Shown: positions 15,701 through 34,299, numbered from the stretch's first letter. The stretch: 64,000 nt of DNA from Microvelia longipes (GCA_018340805.1 JACMZG010000008.1:13980038-14044037), one strand, 5' to 3'. Program-made: numbers and translations. The notes: a model not told the origin generated them from the sequence alone.

Positions 15701-17998
15701 ATGCTGAATCAATAAAACACTGCAGAGTGTTTATTATTCAGCAAGAAACAGAATGTGCGTGGTCTAAGCATTTGCTACATATCCTGCAAGCTTAGAGACA
15801 ATGCCTATTCCAGCCAAGGGTTGAATCCCTCTCAGGATAGTATCTATTACTAGTTTGACAAATTGATTTTTATTTCTCTCTGCAATTTAATATTCATACA
15901 TAGGGGTTGAAACGTAAAAATGTTTCATATATTTTTCTTACTGTAGTCTTTTTTTAAGTTAGGTAATTTCTAGATTTAAGCAACTTGACAGCCCATTTTG
16001 AATAAATTAATACCATATATTACCATCCCTTTAGGAATTATGATTTTCCGATGGTATTGACCTATCTAAGTTAAGCCGAAGTGTGAACTGAAGTTGGCAT
16101 TGAATTATTATAATAATGTCTGTTTAGAGCCTTGTGGCTCATCAGATATAACCCTTGTGGCCACAACCTCCAGTGGTGGTGGCAACTGTTATGCTCAAAC
16201 TATAATCTTAAGTTGGGGACTATTGATTTGAATAAATCTTAAATAAACTGAGAAGCATAACCTGGGATGCAAATCCCAGACCTCCATGGTGTCAAAGGTC
16301 AATACAACTATTAATAATAACGCTCCAATGACCTCGACCACAAATGCGGCCTTATTATGAAAAAGTATTTCTTTTGTATTATTATTTATTATATTATTAA
16401 AAACTTAGAAGGAACACCCTGATCCCTTAACCTTGTGTGTTGAAGGCAAAGACACTACAACCTTTCTGGAAAGGAATATACAGATTAATTTGGGGACTGG
16501 TATTTCTCAGCCCACATTAATTGATCTAGAACATTTAATCATCATGATTATGATTTAGGTATCAGGATTTACTATCTTAGAAATCTTTGCTGTATTCAGA
16601 ATTCATAAATGAAGGTTATGCTTTAGTTGAAAGGAAGACTCCTGAAGGCTCCTGTTTTATTATTATTTTGATTTTGCTGGATTGTTGCCATGTTATTAAG
16701 TAAGAAGTTCTCTGACTTGTTATGGTGCTATTTGTTACAGTTACCATATCTATAAGTTTTGTACACAGAGATAAGTTAGTGTGGCATAAAAGTCCTCTGC
16801 ATAATAAAGTGTGGTTTTTCTTCTCTCTTATTATGTAAGTAACTTTTTGCTTAGTCGCTAAGACTGCTATTTTATAATGAAATATGATTGTGTAAGAGAC
16901 TCCTAAGAATGCATTATGTCACGTTTGGGCTTTGATAGATCATGGAATTAATTGTTATTGATGGTATAATGTCATGGATGTTAATATTCACATACTCATT
17001 CAGGAGTTTTGTTCGAAATCAACAGAAAATTGTCTTGCATGCTTTTTACATGTTACAAAAAACACTAAAATCAATAGTATGTATGTCTTAAACTAAAAAT
17101 TATACACTTATTATTTCAATGGTCAGTTAATTCAAGATTAATAAGAACATATACAAAAGCAGAGAACAAAGGCAACAAAAAACAGGGTTGCCCTTTGGAC
17201 GATGTGACAGGATTAAATCTAAACAGATATTAACACCTGATTATTACTCCTTTGATTCTGTATTTTTCAGAGTTTTGTTACATGTGATATACCTTGTTGG
17301 GTTCCTTATTAATCGTCCTATAGAAGTTCCTTGGTACTGTGTCCTCTTAGCTTTACTCTCTCCTCTACCATTATTTGGTATGAACGAGCTTATTAAATGG
17401 AATGAAATCAAGTAAGTTTCTCTACTCTCTCAATGTGTTTTCATAAAGTATTGAACATATGAATAACTGGGTCTGAATTATTAAAAGACTTGAAGGCTGG
17501 CGCTCTAGATTTTAAAACATTAATTTAAGAGAAAGTTATGTCAGAATCAAATGTAAATAGATAGTTGTTTTAGACAAATAATTCCCCTCTCCAACTTGTG
17601 TAATTTTCTAGATTACTGTAGAAGAAGAATTACCTCTGTGATTTTAAAAGCATATTTTTTGTATATAAGATGGATAAGAAGTGTTATTTAAAAATTCACT
17701 CCACCTATGAGACAGCAATATGGACCTATGACCTAAAATATGGACGGAAGCAAAAAGGACCTCTACAAGGCAAGAGACAGCAAAGTGCTTGCTGAGTAGC
17801 CATAACCTTGTTTCTGTTACACTAGATTTTCTTGAATAATGATAATATTAAGCTATGGAGTTTCCTGATAAATAAAAGAAAAACTGCTCTGCGACAATTA
17901 TTATTGTTTACTTGAATATTTTCAGGGTCAATGTGAGGTATGAAAGGAGAGCAAGATTAGATTTTGGTACAAAATTAGGCATGAATTCTCCCTTCTAA
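642..17998 (+). CDS. TMEM94: TMEM94 (ER P-type ATPase-like Mg2+ pump), 3' 13 exons, 5'-partial
   Basis: TMEM94 is a polytopic ER protein related to P-type ATPases and reported to load the ER with magnesium. Exons read by splice sites and phase: 642-772, 970-1109, 2946-3068, 8379-8462, 10594-10714, 11046-11254, 11884-12052, 13080-13200, 13469-13593, 15295-15532, 16741-16834, 17271-17411, 17926-17998. All junctions keep one frame and give about 588 residues ending in TAA at 17996. Recognisable blocks: GLESGWNCHISLL (exon 2), PRGIDHVRPHLEQVDNVPLL and LFTDCTP (exon 6), EPLYPQVC then LNSLPC (exon 7), SFVHRDKLVWHKSPL (exon 11) and the terminal FGTKLGMNSPF. Human TMEM94 (about 1356 residues) ends almost identically. 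Exons 8-12 encode about six hydrophobic segments, matching the C-terminal membrane domain. Exons 3-5 are the least conserved, and exon 3 (weak polypyrimidine tract) is the least certain. The missing 5' part should lie to the left of the window. Confidence 0.93.
6914..7447. mobile_element. terminal-inverted-repeat element (MITE-like), about 534 bp
   Basis: The ends are inverted copies. CTTAGAATAATACTA, then AAGGAGCAC, CTGATAACA and CTGGTGGTC are read inward from the left, and the same blocks appear reverse-complemented at the right end (about 7333-7447). The arms are about 100 bases; one carries a short internal insertion relative to the other. There is no coding capacity. A target duplication could not be fixed with confidence. 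It sits in a TMEM94 intron. Confidence 0.75.
8078..8131. repeat. GAAT/ATTC palindromic microsatellite
   Basis: About six GAAT units run directly into about seven ATTC units, making a near-perfect 50-base palindrome able to extrude as a cruciform. Confidence 0.85.
11284..11450. mobile_element. short MITE with about 33-bp inverted ends
   Basis: TTTCTAGGTTGCTGGTC followed by GTTTCCCATTTTT at the left (about 11286-11320) is matched by the reverse complement at about 11416-11450. The core is non-coding. It lies only about 30 bases downstream of the TMEM94 exon ending at 11254, inside the intron. Confidence 0.75.
12254..12419. mobile_element. MITE family 1, copy 1
   Basis: The inverted ends carry AATCAGTTGACAGC and GGGAAAA, about 45 bases per arm, in an element of about 166 bp. 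It is the same family as 28826-28980 and 29951-30120. It is non-coding and inserted in a TMEM94 intron. Confidence 0.8.
13652..13994 (+). mobile_element. retrozyme-like element with hammerhead, copy 1 (inverted arms plus tail)
   Basis: The left arm (13652 to about 13738) is the reverse complement of the right arm (about 13886-13963). After the right arm comes a tail of about 30 bases containing TTTGCAAAACTCGGTAG. The whole insert is bounded by the 10-bp direct repeat TTTAAGATAG (13642-13651 and 13995-14004), read here as the target-site duplication. A hammerhead-like motif sits at 13853-13893. The other copies are at 57.5 and 60.15 kb. Inverted arms, a one-sided tail and a target duplication of about 10 bp are the architecture of Penelope-like insertions. 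There is no coding capacity. Confidence 0.7.
13853..13893 (+). ncRNA. predicted type III hammerhead ribozyme, copy 1
   Basis: In order: CTCTGT (13853-13858), C at 13859 as the cleavage-site base (GUC), a 6-base stem I region, CTGATGAG (13866-13873), a stem II hairpin, GAAA (13885-13888) and ACAGAG (13888-13893). CTCTGT and ACAGAG form six perfect stem III pairs. All core residues of the hammerhead consensus are present. Stem I (AGTGCC) does not pair well in this copy and stem II has a U-U mismatch, so activity as a monomer is doubtful. Confidence 0.62.
14343..15110 (+). repeat. interspersed repeat family A, copy 1 (about 770 bp)
   Basis: A non-coding repeat. It starts near GGGGAACCTCAGAACTTTTCC, apart from small differences, and ends at GGTATAAATGAGGAAAAGTA. 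Internal landmarks are CAGCGGTCACC, TACGTAAAGGTATACA and ACACCTGAAA. Near full-length copies lie at 38632-39407 (plus) and 50785-51546 (minus), with fragments at 21530-21745, 41033-41395, 43543-43580, 44818-45925, 48660-49187, 51700-51845, 54900-55350 and 63305-63465. The two ends share ACTTTTCCT in inverted orientation. It lies in a TMEM94 intron. Confidence 0.75.
16130..16350. repeat. interspersed repeat family C, copy 1
   Basis: It shares AGCATAACCTGGGATGC, a following CCCAGACCT block, GTCAAA and a terminal CACAAATGCGGCC-like segment with the stretch at about 21280-21440, whose counterpart reads ATCATAACCTGAGATGCC. It is non-coding. The family is not recognised; SINE-like size. Confidence 0.45.
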
Positions 17999-18274
17999 AC
18001 ATCAGTGTCTTCCTAAACTCCGCCTACCTCTACCCTACATATCTATTTGTTAGGTATTACAGTACCTACATCTTATGATGATATTTATAGACTGCAGATA
18101 TATGTGTTTATATTTACTTTTTACAATCCTCTATTACTTGAAAGGATAAATTTAAAATTGGGAAAAGATGAAAATTCCTTGGTGGCTATTTTATTTTTGC
18201 TGTAGCTCAAAAAGGAAAAGTTACAGAAAGAAGTGTTGAACAAATGAATATTTTTTGCATACTAAAAATTATTA

Positions 18275-18280
18275 AATAAA
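18275..18280 (+). other. candidate polyadenylation signal of TMEM94
   Basis: This is the first AATAAA downstream of the TMEM94 stop codon, 277 bases past it. In such AT-rich DNA the hexamer occurs often by chance, so only the position supports it. Confidence 0.3.
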
Positions 18281-19595
18281 ATAATTCAATTTTATTTGGC
18301 AAATTCAATTTGCCTTCAATTTATGGAGTTTTCAAAAAAGAAGTTATAACTGAGAAGTGGATTAGAAGAAAATTTAATTTTAATGCTTGGAAAATATTTT
18401 TATCAGAATTAACAGAACCTTTGAAAATTAATTATACAAGCCACTTCAATTATAGCAATGTTCCATTTTTGTGAGATAAATAATAGTATTTCACTTAATG
18501 ATTTTAGAATGACTATGTTTTTGGAATCTAGGTAGGATCTAGTTGGTACGTGGTTCTAGTTTTATCAGTTAAAAGTTAACCAAAAATCAGTGAGAGAAAG
18601 AATTCTTCAAGTATAAACTGATTCCTTCACGGTATTATAGAAATCAGGTTAGAACAAAGCAGTAGAATTCCTTACCCCACTGATATTTTGTGGACTTTAT
18701 GATGGTTCCAAAATTAAAACTATGCTAGTAGATAAAAAGTAAGCAATAATATTTGGATAAAAGAGATACATTTTAAGAGGAGTCATAAAAATTGTATTAA
18801 AACAAGCGTAAGACTACATCAAGAATTGAGATTATAATATAATAGTACTGGCTGCTGTAGGAAACTGAGTGTTCTTGATATAATGAGTTTTAAAATTATT
18901 GTACTTGTGATACACATAAAATTAATTAATTTTTAGTTTTTAAATGTTTGAAAAATTGTATATTCTTCAAAGACTTTGTATATTTATCTTTTGCTCCTTA
19001 AATACCAATCAAAAGAAGTCTGAACAATTTATTAATTGTAAATTGTATTTTTAAAAATAATATGCCCTAATCACACCCTAATGGTAAGAAAACGTACACA
19101 CTGAGCTGGTTTTTAATTTTTTACAAAACAGATGACAAATCTGTCAACTAATAATTTTAGTAAATAGTTTGTAGGGCTAACATCCGGATGGAACAGTGAT
19201 TTTAATTATTAATTTTATTATTTCATTTCTATAACTACTAAAGTAGGAAAATACTGTAGAAACAACTTGATGGTAAAATAGCATACATTTGTAAGAATAA
19301 ATAGAATAATTTGGTCACTTTATTAAGTTACATTGTATTAACTTAATAATGTGAATTCCCAAATTTGCTTTGGGAATTCAGCAGAAATGCTTAATTTTTC
19401 AAAGAAATATGCTGAAAATTTTAATAGTTAGCATAGACTGAGTCTTTGATGAGTGCAAAGGTGCTGATTTTGGATGGATGAGCTGATTTTTAAGTTTATC
19501 GAACTAATATGGTTATTACATCTTGAGAATGAGGATGAATGGGGTTTATCATTAATAATTAAATAAAAAGTCTCTCCACAAAATAAAACTTTATA

Positions 19596-19636
19596 GGCAA
19601 AGTGCTTTTAACCTAGCTAGAGGCCATCATCAGTGC
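19596..19636 (-). ncRNA. hammerhead ribozyme motif, type I, left arm (core damaged)
   Basis: On the minus strand: GCA, CTGATGA (19633-19627), stem II GGCCT/AGGTT, then AAAA where the consensus needs GAAA, minimal stem III AG-CA-CT, cleavage base T, and TGC closing stem I with GCA. The G-to-A change in the GAAA core should inactivate it. Confidence 0.55.
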
Positions 19637-19785
19637 AAAACCATTTAAGAAATAAAAGAAAGGAGAACGAGTCTTTGATCTAGCTATAGATATTAGATTC
19701 AGTCTGAATCTATAATCTAAAGATGTTATTATTTGGTAATAATAATATACTAGCCCTTCTTCCTTTTATTTCTTCAATGGTTATA

Positions 19786-19825
19786 CACTGATGATGGCCT
19801 CTAGCTAGATTGAAAGCACTTTGCC
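19786..19825 (+). ncRNA. hammerhead ribozyme motif, type I, right arm
   Basis: CTGATGA (19788-19794), stem II starting GGCCT, GAAA (19812-19815), minimal stem III AG-CA-CT, then TTGCC. The catalytic core is intact. Stem I has only two pairs here because its 5' strand (ACA) has drifted from the left-arm version (GCA). Confidence 0.6.
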
Positions 19826-20337
19826 AATAAAGTTTTATTTTGTGGAGACTTTTCATTTAATTATTTAACATGGTTGTTTTCTTTGAAAAATTTGCTAACC
19901 AGCTGTAGTTTTAATATTAAGCCTATAATACATAAATTGAAAAATCTGACTAAGTGTAGATTGAAGCATGAATTCAATCATTTCAAAGAAATGACAGACT
20001 TGACAAAGACTTTACATTTTGTGTGGAAAGATGAGTTCCATTAGGCCAGGTTGGTTTAGTTTTTAAGTTGAACTATTTGTTATAGTTTTGAAATTAAATT
20101 ATTACTTCTAAATGGTGGTCAAAAACCATGGTTTTTGATTTTAATCATTTCCATTGTACTAAAAATAACCAGCTCAACTTGAGATGAATATTAAATTAAA
20201 AATTACCCCTACTCAGGTAGAAAATAATGTTGTGCCATATTATATTTTCATTAATTATATAGTATCTTATAGCTGTGAATATTTATTTATAGACAAGTGT
20301 ACAAAAAATAAAAATATATTTTATATACAAAAGTTGA

Positions 20338-20343
20338 TTTATT
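20338..20343 (-). other. candidate polyadenylation signal of RIOX1
   Basis: This is the first AATAAA on the minus strand after the RIOX1 stop codon, giving a 3' UTR of roughly 480 bases. It is supported by position only. Confidence 0.35.
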
Positions 20344-20824
20344 TTTTAATATAATACATTTAATTGTAAGATGTGTGAACATAAAAAAGTAACATTTAGT
20401 TAACAATGAAGTAGTATTCCATAACGACACAATAAATCAAAGAAATTTAAAAAAAAGTTTTTATAGCTGCTAAATTTATAAAGAAAATGTCTCCAAAAGT
20501 AACGACTAAATTAATACTTAAACATTTCCTTTCATTGTCTATTGCTTTTTTCCATTTATAATATTTTGGGAGACATTGAGCAAAGATTATGAATACCTTA
20601 TACAGATTTTAAGTTAAACTTTATAATATTAGGCATTAACAGTAGGACACCATAGATTTCATTGTTAAGCCAGGAATGATTTTGCAGCTATTTATAAAGT
20701 ATAAAATTAAACTGCAGCTAAGCACCAAACATCTGAATTAAAATAGAAAATTTTGAGCTTTATCTTTTTGCAAAATCCTACTTAATTGAGGGATTAGAAG
20801 AACATTTGAAGCTCAATATTGCTG

Positions 20825-29625
<8,801 letters not shown>

Positions 29626-29643
29626 TTTCTAAACTTAGTTGTT

Positions 29644-29658
29644 TTACAGAACCGGCAT
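29644..29658 (-). promoter_or_regulatory. upstream mini-ORF in the RIOX1 leader
   Basis: ATG CCG GTT CTG TAA lies 19 bases before the main start codon. If it is within the mRNA it could damp translation. The transcription start is unknown. Confidence 0.3.
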
Positions 29659-29950
29659 GGAAAATAACGATCACTTGCAGGCCAGCTTTCTTTAAAAAAG
29701 TATATTGATAATATAAAGCGAATATATTTAAAATAAATATATTAACCAACAATAAATACAAAATAACCGATATAAAATATTAACAGTTTTGTTTAAAAAC
29801 ACGTTGCAGTTGCGAACTAACCTGCTATTTGAAACCTTCAATAAAAGTTCCAGGTTAATTTATTTCTTATCTCAGAGGAACAACTTGTAAGGCAGGTTTG
29901 AAGAGGGCAGCGCCTAAAAGGCGGGTAAACGAATACTTACTTTACCTTTA

Positions 29951-30120
29951 GTACGACACACGGCTAAAATCAGTTGACAGCGTGGGAAAACAATGTGAGA
30001 GAGCCATGGAGGTTATTCCTGGATGTTAAACCGCTCCCTTAATTTTAAATCACGCCAACCTTATTGGTTCCTCAACACTATTTTCCAACGCTGTTAACTG
30101 AGTTTAGCCGTGTGTCGTAC
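29951..30120. mobile_element. MITE family 1, copy 3 (best preserved)
   Basis: The 170-bp element begins GTACGACACACGGCTAAA and ends with the exact complement, with AATCAGTTGACAGCGTGGGA just inside. The family motif is shared with 12254-12419 and 28826-28980. It sits about 325 bases upstream of the RIOX1 start codon, in or near its promoter. Confidence 0.85.
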
Positions 30121-30892
30121 CCATAACGTATATCTCAATAGCTAGAAGAAACAGCTAGTAGCTATTGTGTTTTGTACACTCATACAAAATCTGACAAAGT
30201 TCAATTTTGTTGTCTAGTGGCATATTCATAGGCCTATATATAATTAAAACTATTCATTAATCAAACTTTAACATTTAATTAAATAGCAACAAGTTGAGAT
30301 TTAAACATTTCTATGTTATACAAGCTGCCAATCTGGGAACGAGGCTTTCCTACTCATGATTTTAAACAGTGTGGGAGTTATAGGTAAATATCCCGTACAA
30401 CCAAGCGTTTTCACAAAACATGTGCTCATCCATTCATTCCAAAACTAGAGCCTGGTTCATTCCAAGCCTAGTTGAGGCTTCTTTGTATTCAAAAACTTTA
30501 TAACATCTTTAAAAAAAACCTCTGAATAAACAAATATTTGTTCGTTATTTGTTTAAAAAGATAAAAGTGACGATATTTCGATAGGCCCTGTTGGATTAAC
30601 CCCAAAATTTAATGAACCCCTCATAGCACTCATCTTTGTACCAAGTTTCACTACAATTAGATCAGCCATTTGAGCTGTAGAGTGTTTACAAGAAATGTGC
30701 ACATCCATTACTGATAACTCAGGAATACAAATAATTCGCGTCAGAATTCTAACGCGGTGGTCCACATGCTTGGCGAATTTCCTTTGCGGAATGCGTGTTT
30801 CCGTACTTATTAATCCATTTCTTGCTTAAGGTGACGGTTTATTTAATCGAAGAATCAGCTACCGTCGATACTTGCTGTTGGATATGAATATC

Positions 30893-30929
30893 CCTGGACC
30901 GGTTTCGGCATAACGCCATTTTCAGCAGG
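30893..30929 (-). ncRNA. hammerhead motif, left arm, core mutated
   Basis: It is a 37-base counterpart of 31105-31141 with the same stems (CCTG/CAGG, GGC/GCC, ACCGGT) but CTGAAAA in place of CTGATGA. It is predicted to be inactive. Confidence 0.6.
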
Positions 30930-31104
30930 CGGGCAACACTCGAGCTCTCAACTAATAAATTATATCAGTAATTAACTTCTAGTCTCAATGAGCTCGACGA
31001 GCCCTCTGAAGATGACTCTGGATCTTCAGTGGGCTCATCGAGCTCATTGAGACTAGAAGTTACTCACTGATATAAATTACTAGTGAGAGCTCGATGTTTG
31101 CCCG

Positions 31105-31141
31105 CCTGCTGATGATGGCGTTATGCCGAAACCGGTCCAGG
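31105..31141 (+). ncRNA. intact type I hammerhead ribozyme, Penelope-like
   Basis: CCTG (31105-31108), CTGATGA (31109-31115), T, stem II GGC-GTTAT-GCC, GAAA (31128-31131), minimal stem III ACCGGT, cleavage base C at 31137 (GUC), then CAGG (31138-31141). CCTG and CAGG form four perfect stem I pairs. Every invariant residue is present and the order fits the type I hammerhead. The two-pair stem III is typical of Penelope-like hammerheads, which are thought to work best as dimers. Confidence 0.82.
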
Positions 31142-31620
31142 GATATTCAATATCCAACAGCAAGTATCGACGGTAGTTGATTCTTCGATTGCTTCTTCAA
31201 CTTGCGGTAAATACAACCTTTTTAATTTTTACGGTTTATTTATTTTAATTTGAGCAGTTACTTAATTAAAAAGCAATACTGGTTACTCACTTTTTTGTAC
31301 CTTTCAAAAGAAATGCACTAACACCTTAAAGATATAAACGTCAACTGAGCTAACGTGTTGAAAAAATTCTGGCTCTTTGCTTCGCAAGCCGGGTGAATTT
31401 CCTTTTGAATAATTACTTTCCGAAACACTCTTACTTGACTGTCAATTTGCATGGATTTTTTAAAGAAAATGCGGGTTTTAGCGAATTTCCAAAAACTGAG
31501 CTCGTTGGGGTTATGGGGGGGGAGAGGGGGTGGGTTGTGGATTTGAAGGGGGGGACTCACTAATCAAGAATTTTGCAATTTTGCTGACTCAGAATATTGA
31601 CTCAAAACACAAACAATGTG

Positions 31621-31745
31621 TGTGGAGGTTTTAATGAGGTTACACAGAGCCCCACAAAGATGTTTCAGGCCTCTTAATGTTTTGGGATAGGCTATGTCCC
31701 CTCAAATATATATCTCTATGATGATATATATGTATGGGTTTCTTA
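31621..31745 (+). repeat. repeat family F, copies also at 33440-33535 (minus) and 39475-39615
   Basis: Shared blocks are AATGAGGTTACACAGAGCCC-like, CAGGCCTC, GGGATAGG.TATG.CC and ATATCTCTATGAT. It is a diverged non-coding repeat of unknown type. Confidence 0.45.
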
Positions 31746-32423
31746 AATTTTTCTTATTTTTGACGATTTACCATTAATAATTATTTTCTAAAAGGGTTTT
31801 ATTTCAATTAATTTTATAGGATGTTTAAACTCACTCAATCTTCCTAGAAAAAACCTTTTAATTGGGTTATCTCGAGTTTTTAAATAAACTTATAAGTAAG
31901 TAAAAATCACAATGTAGTGTTTTGTTTTATTTATTGTTAATTAATTTTATTTTAGAATCATTTTAGTTTACACAAACTCTCAAAATTACTTTTTTATTGC
32001 ATTAAATTGTTTAAATTAGTTGTAAGAAGTATTTAAATTAACTAATAATAAGATGTTTTCCAACCTTAGTGCTTTATTTCATTTGTGTTATGAACTGTTA
32101 CTTTTTGTTTAATATTATATTTAATATTAAGCAAACATTTTAATCGCAGCTTAATATAATATAATATAATATATAGTATTATATAGGTAAATACCAGCTT
32201 AAAAACGATCAAACCCAAGTCTGTTGTGATAAAAACCTGATTTTAAGCATTTATCTAAGAAGCATTGACAATTTTTATAGCAGCGATGATCGTTCTGTTA
32301 ATTTTTAGCTCATTTATCATTTGTAACAATAAAGGAATAATTAAATAATTTCGATCGGCTCCCATGCTAATCCTATGATACAAATTTAATTCACTATCCC
32401 GCCATTGTTGGTATTGCCATACA

Positions 32424-32557
32424 GTATTGCTAACCTAGAATTTACGTTTTATGTTCTATTTTATTGGCAGCACTGATAATTTAAGGTGAGTATTGCCAAC
32501 CTAGAATTTACGTTTTTATGTTATATTTTATTGGCAGCACTGTTAATTTAAGGTGAG
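32424..32557 (+). repeat. two-unit tandem repeat (66-bp unit)
   Basis: The unit from GTATTGC through CCTAGAATTTACG, TTTTATTGGCAGCACTG and AATTTAAGGTGAGT is repeated twice with few differences. The second unit runs directly into repeat family B. Confidence 0.8.
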
Positions 32558-34000
32558 TTTTACTTTTTATCGTGTTCTCGAACATTATTATGTACGTGCT
32601 AGTTTAAAAACGTAGTATTAAATTCTGTGAAATAATTGTTTCAATCATTTAATTAAAGAAAAAAGAAGCTGCAGTAAAGGTATATCACGTGATTTTTTTA
32701 AAGGTTTTCGTCAATATACAGACGAAAGTTTATTACCTTAAATATAACTTAAAATTCCGTTCACTATGATTAGATTAAAAAACTTTAGGTTACTTATCCT
32801 TACATTACCAAAAATAATTAATATTTGAAGGGAAAAAACTCTTATCACTTGCAAAAATATAAAAAGTTAATTAGTGCACACCAAAAATGAAAGTTTAATT
32901 AGCAGCTCGTTTTAAGTAATGTAAACAAACCTAGCATTTACAGAATCACTTAAACCCATAGAGATGCATACTAGAGGGGGCATAGCCAGAGTATATATAT
33001 TTAATCTCAATATAATAGTTATTTATGCCATAAGGCTGAGAAGTGTGTCTTTATGTCACGGCAATTAGATTTACCGACGAGCGAAGCGAGTCGGGAAAAA
33101 TTGCCAAGACATAAAGACATTTTCAGCCGGATGGCATACACTATTTTTTTGAGGTAGCACTCATTAAATAAACTGCGTTATATACTTAATTGAAAAAAAT
33201 TAGTCTACGAACAAAAACAGAAACAAAATGAACGTTTTTAAAGAAACCTCATGAAGGTTTTACACAGATTGTTTTTTTGAACACGCTACATTACAGTAAT
33301 GGCGGCAACATATGAATTACTTTTACGTCCTAGGAGGTGAAAAGTACTAAATAACCCCCTATAACAATAATGATTGGCTTCTCATCCTAAAAACGGTCCA
33401 ATAAAGTGCTCAATTACGTACTACCTCAAGAAAAAGATATTTCAGGCAGAGGCCTGAAATATCTTTTTGGGGCTCTCAGGGAATATGTGTAACCTCATTG
33501 AAACCTCCTCTAAGAGTGTGTTAAGGTTATAATAAATCCATTGTTTTCGTCCACCTACACATTGCTTGTGTTTTGCTTTGTAATTTTAACGTTCTCAATG
33601 TAAAACGTATGTTTATTCTCATGTTCAAAATGTAATTTTGAAACGATCATTTGATTATATTTCTAAGCGAAGGTGGTCAGGTTATTTTTTCAATGTTTTA
33701 AAATTTAACCTATATAGTAATAAGCCTCTCTAGTAATAATATCTCTATATGCTCAAACTTCAATTGGATGTGATGAAATATATTTTTTCACAAACATTTT
33801 ATACTAAAAAGTATAAAGCAACGCATTAAAATCTATAATGCCGAGTACCGTAAATAGTTTGTTTACATTTACAAGGGTAAAACAAGATAGCTGCGCCCAT
33901 AAGAAAAATTTAAGCCAACTCCCAGGTGGACAAACTGTGAACTACATGCCATGACTGACAGAAATCATGTTTAATATATAATCTTAATTGGTTTATATAT
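32528..34000 (+). repeat. repeat family B, long copy with internal insertion
   Basis: Its segments 32528-32945 and 33835-34000 match 54228-54905 in order. Shared words include TATTGGCA, TATTAAATTCTGT, TTTAATTAGC.GCTCGTTTT, GTACCGTAAATAGTTTGTTT and GTGAACTACATGCCA. About 890 bases (32946-33834) are present only here, so one copy has an insertion or the other a deletion. Non-coding. Confidence 0.7.
33026..33137. repeat. fold-back hairpin with a GAGCGAAGCGAG loop
   Basis: ATGCCATAAGGCTGA, TGTCTTTATGTC and GGCAATT on the left are matched by AATTGCC, GACATAAAGACA and a CAGCC..ATGGCAT block on the right. The centre is CCGAC-GAGCGAAGCGA-GTCGG. It lies inside the extra segment of the long family B copy. 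Confidence 0.75.
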
Positions 34001-34012
34001 TACTTTACCCCT

Positions 34013-34299
34013 GGGCTACAGTGACCTGTATTTTAAATTTCTAGAAGTGGTTGTGTTGTATTTATCATATTAACAAACTATCATCTCCTTGTAGCTCCAT
34101 TGAACATGCTGCATGCTGCAAGCATTGTATGATTTTTCATGTCGTTCAATAATTCAGTTTACAGGGCTACAGAGGCCTGTATTTTAAATTTCTAGAAGTA
34201 GTTGTGTTGTATTTATCATATTAACAAACCAACTCCTTGTAGCTCCATTGAACATGCTGCATGCATTGTATGATTTTTCATGTCGTTCAATAATTCAGT
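34013..34299 (+). repeat. tandem duplication, about 151-bp period
   Basis: GGGCTACAG, TGTATTTTAAATTTCTAGAA and CATGTCGTTCAATAATTCAG recur in the same order. The second copy is slightly shorter. The copies are close to identical, so the duplication is recent. Confidence 0.85.

Larger units (their letters stand above)
19554..19858. mobile_element. Penelope-like hairpin element with a hammerhead in each arm
   Basis: The arms (about 19565-19636 and 19785-19858) are inverted copies carrying TCTCCACAAAATAAAACTTT, GCAAAGTGCTTT and GCCATCATCAGTG, and their complements. Each arm contains a hammerhead core, on opposite strands. The size, head-to-head arms and hammerhead content match non-autonomous Penelope-like insertions. 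The target duplication was not resolved. Confidence 0.65.
17999..20824. other. region between the convergent TMEM94 and RIOX1 stop codons
   Basis: It holds the two presumed 3' UTRs and a Penelope-like hairpin element (about 19554-19858). No coding exon was seen. Confidence 0.6.
30846..31230. mobile_element. Penelope-like hairpin element with an intact hammerhead
   Basis: It is bounded by the 12-bp direct repeat ACGGTTTATTTA (30834-30845 and 31231-31242). The arms of about 165 bases are inverted copies (TCGAAGAATCAG, then CCGTCGATACTTGCTGTTGG, inward to AGCTCATTGAGACTAGAAGT), meeting near 31015. A one-sided tail of about 35 bases (about 31195-31230) is at the right. The right arm carries an intact hammerhead on the plus strand; the left-arm copy has a broken core. 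It is nested inside a family-2 MITE. Confidence 0.8.
30742..31320. mobile_element. MITE family 2 fragment interrupted by a Penelope-like insertion
   Basis: GCGAATTTCCTTTG, GCGTGTTTCCGT and CCATTTCTTGC match the family-2 elements at 41606 and 47560. After the insertion (30846-31230) the family resumes with TTTGAGCAGTTACTT and TTTCAAAAGAAATGC. Confidence 0.6.
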
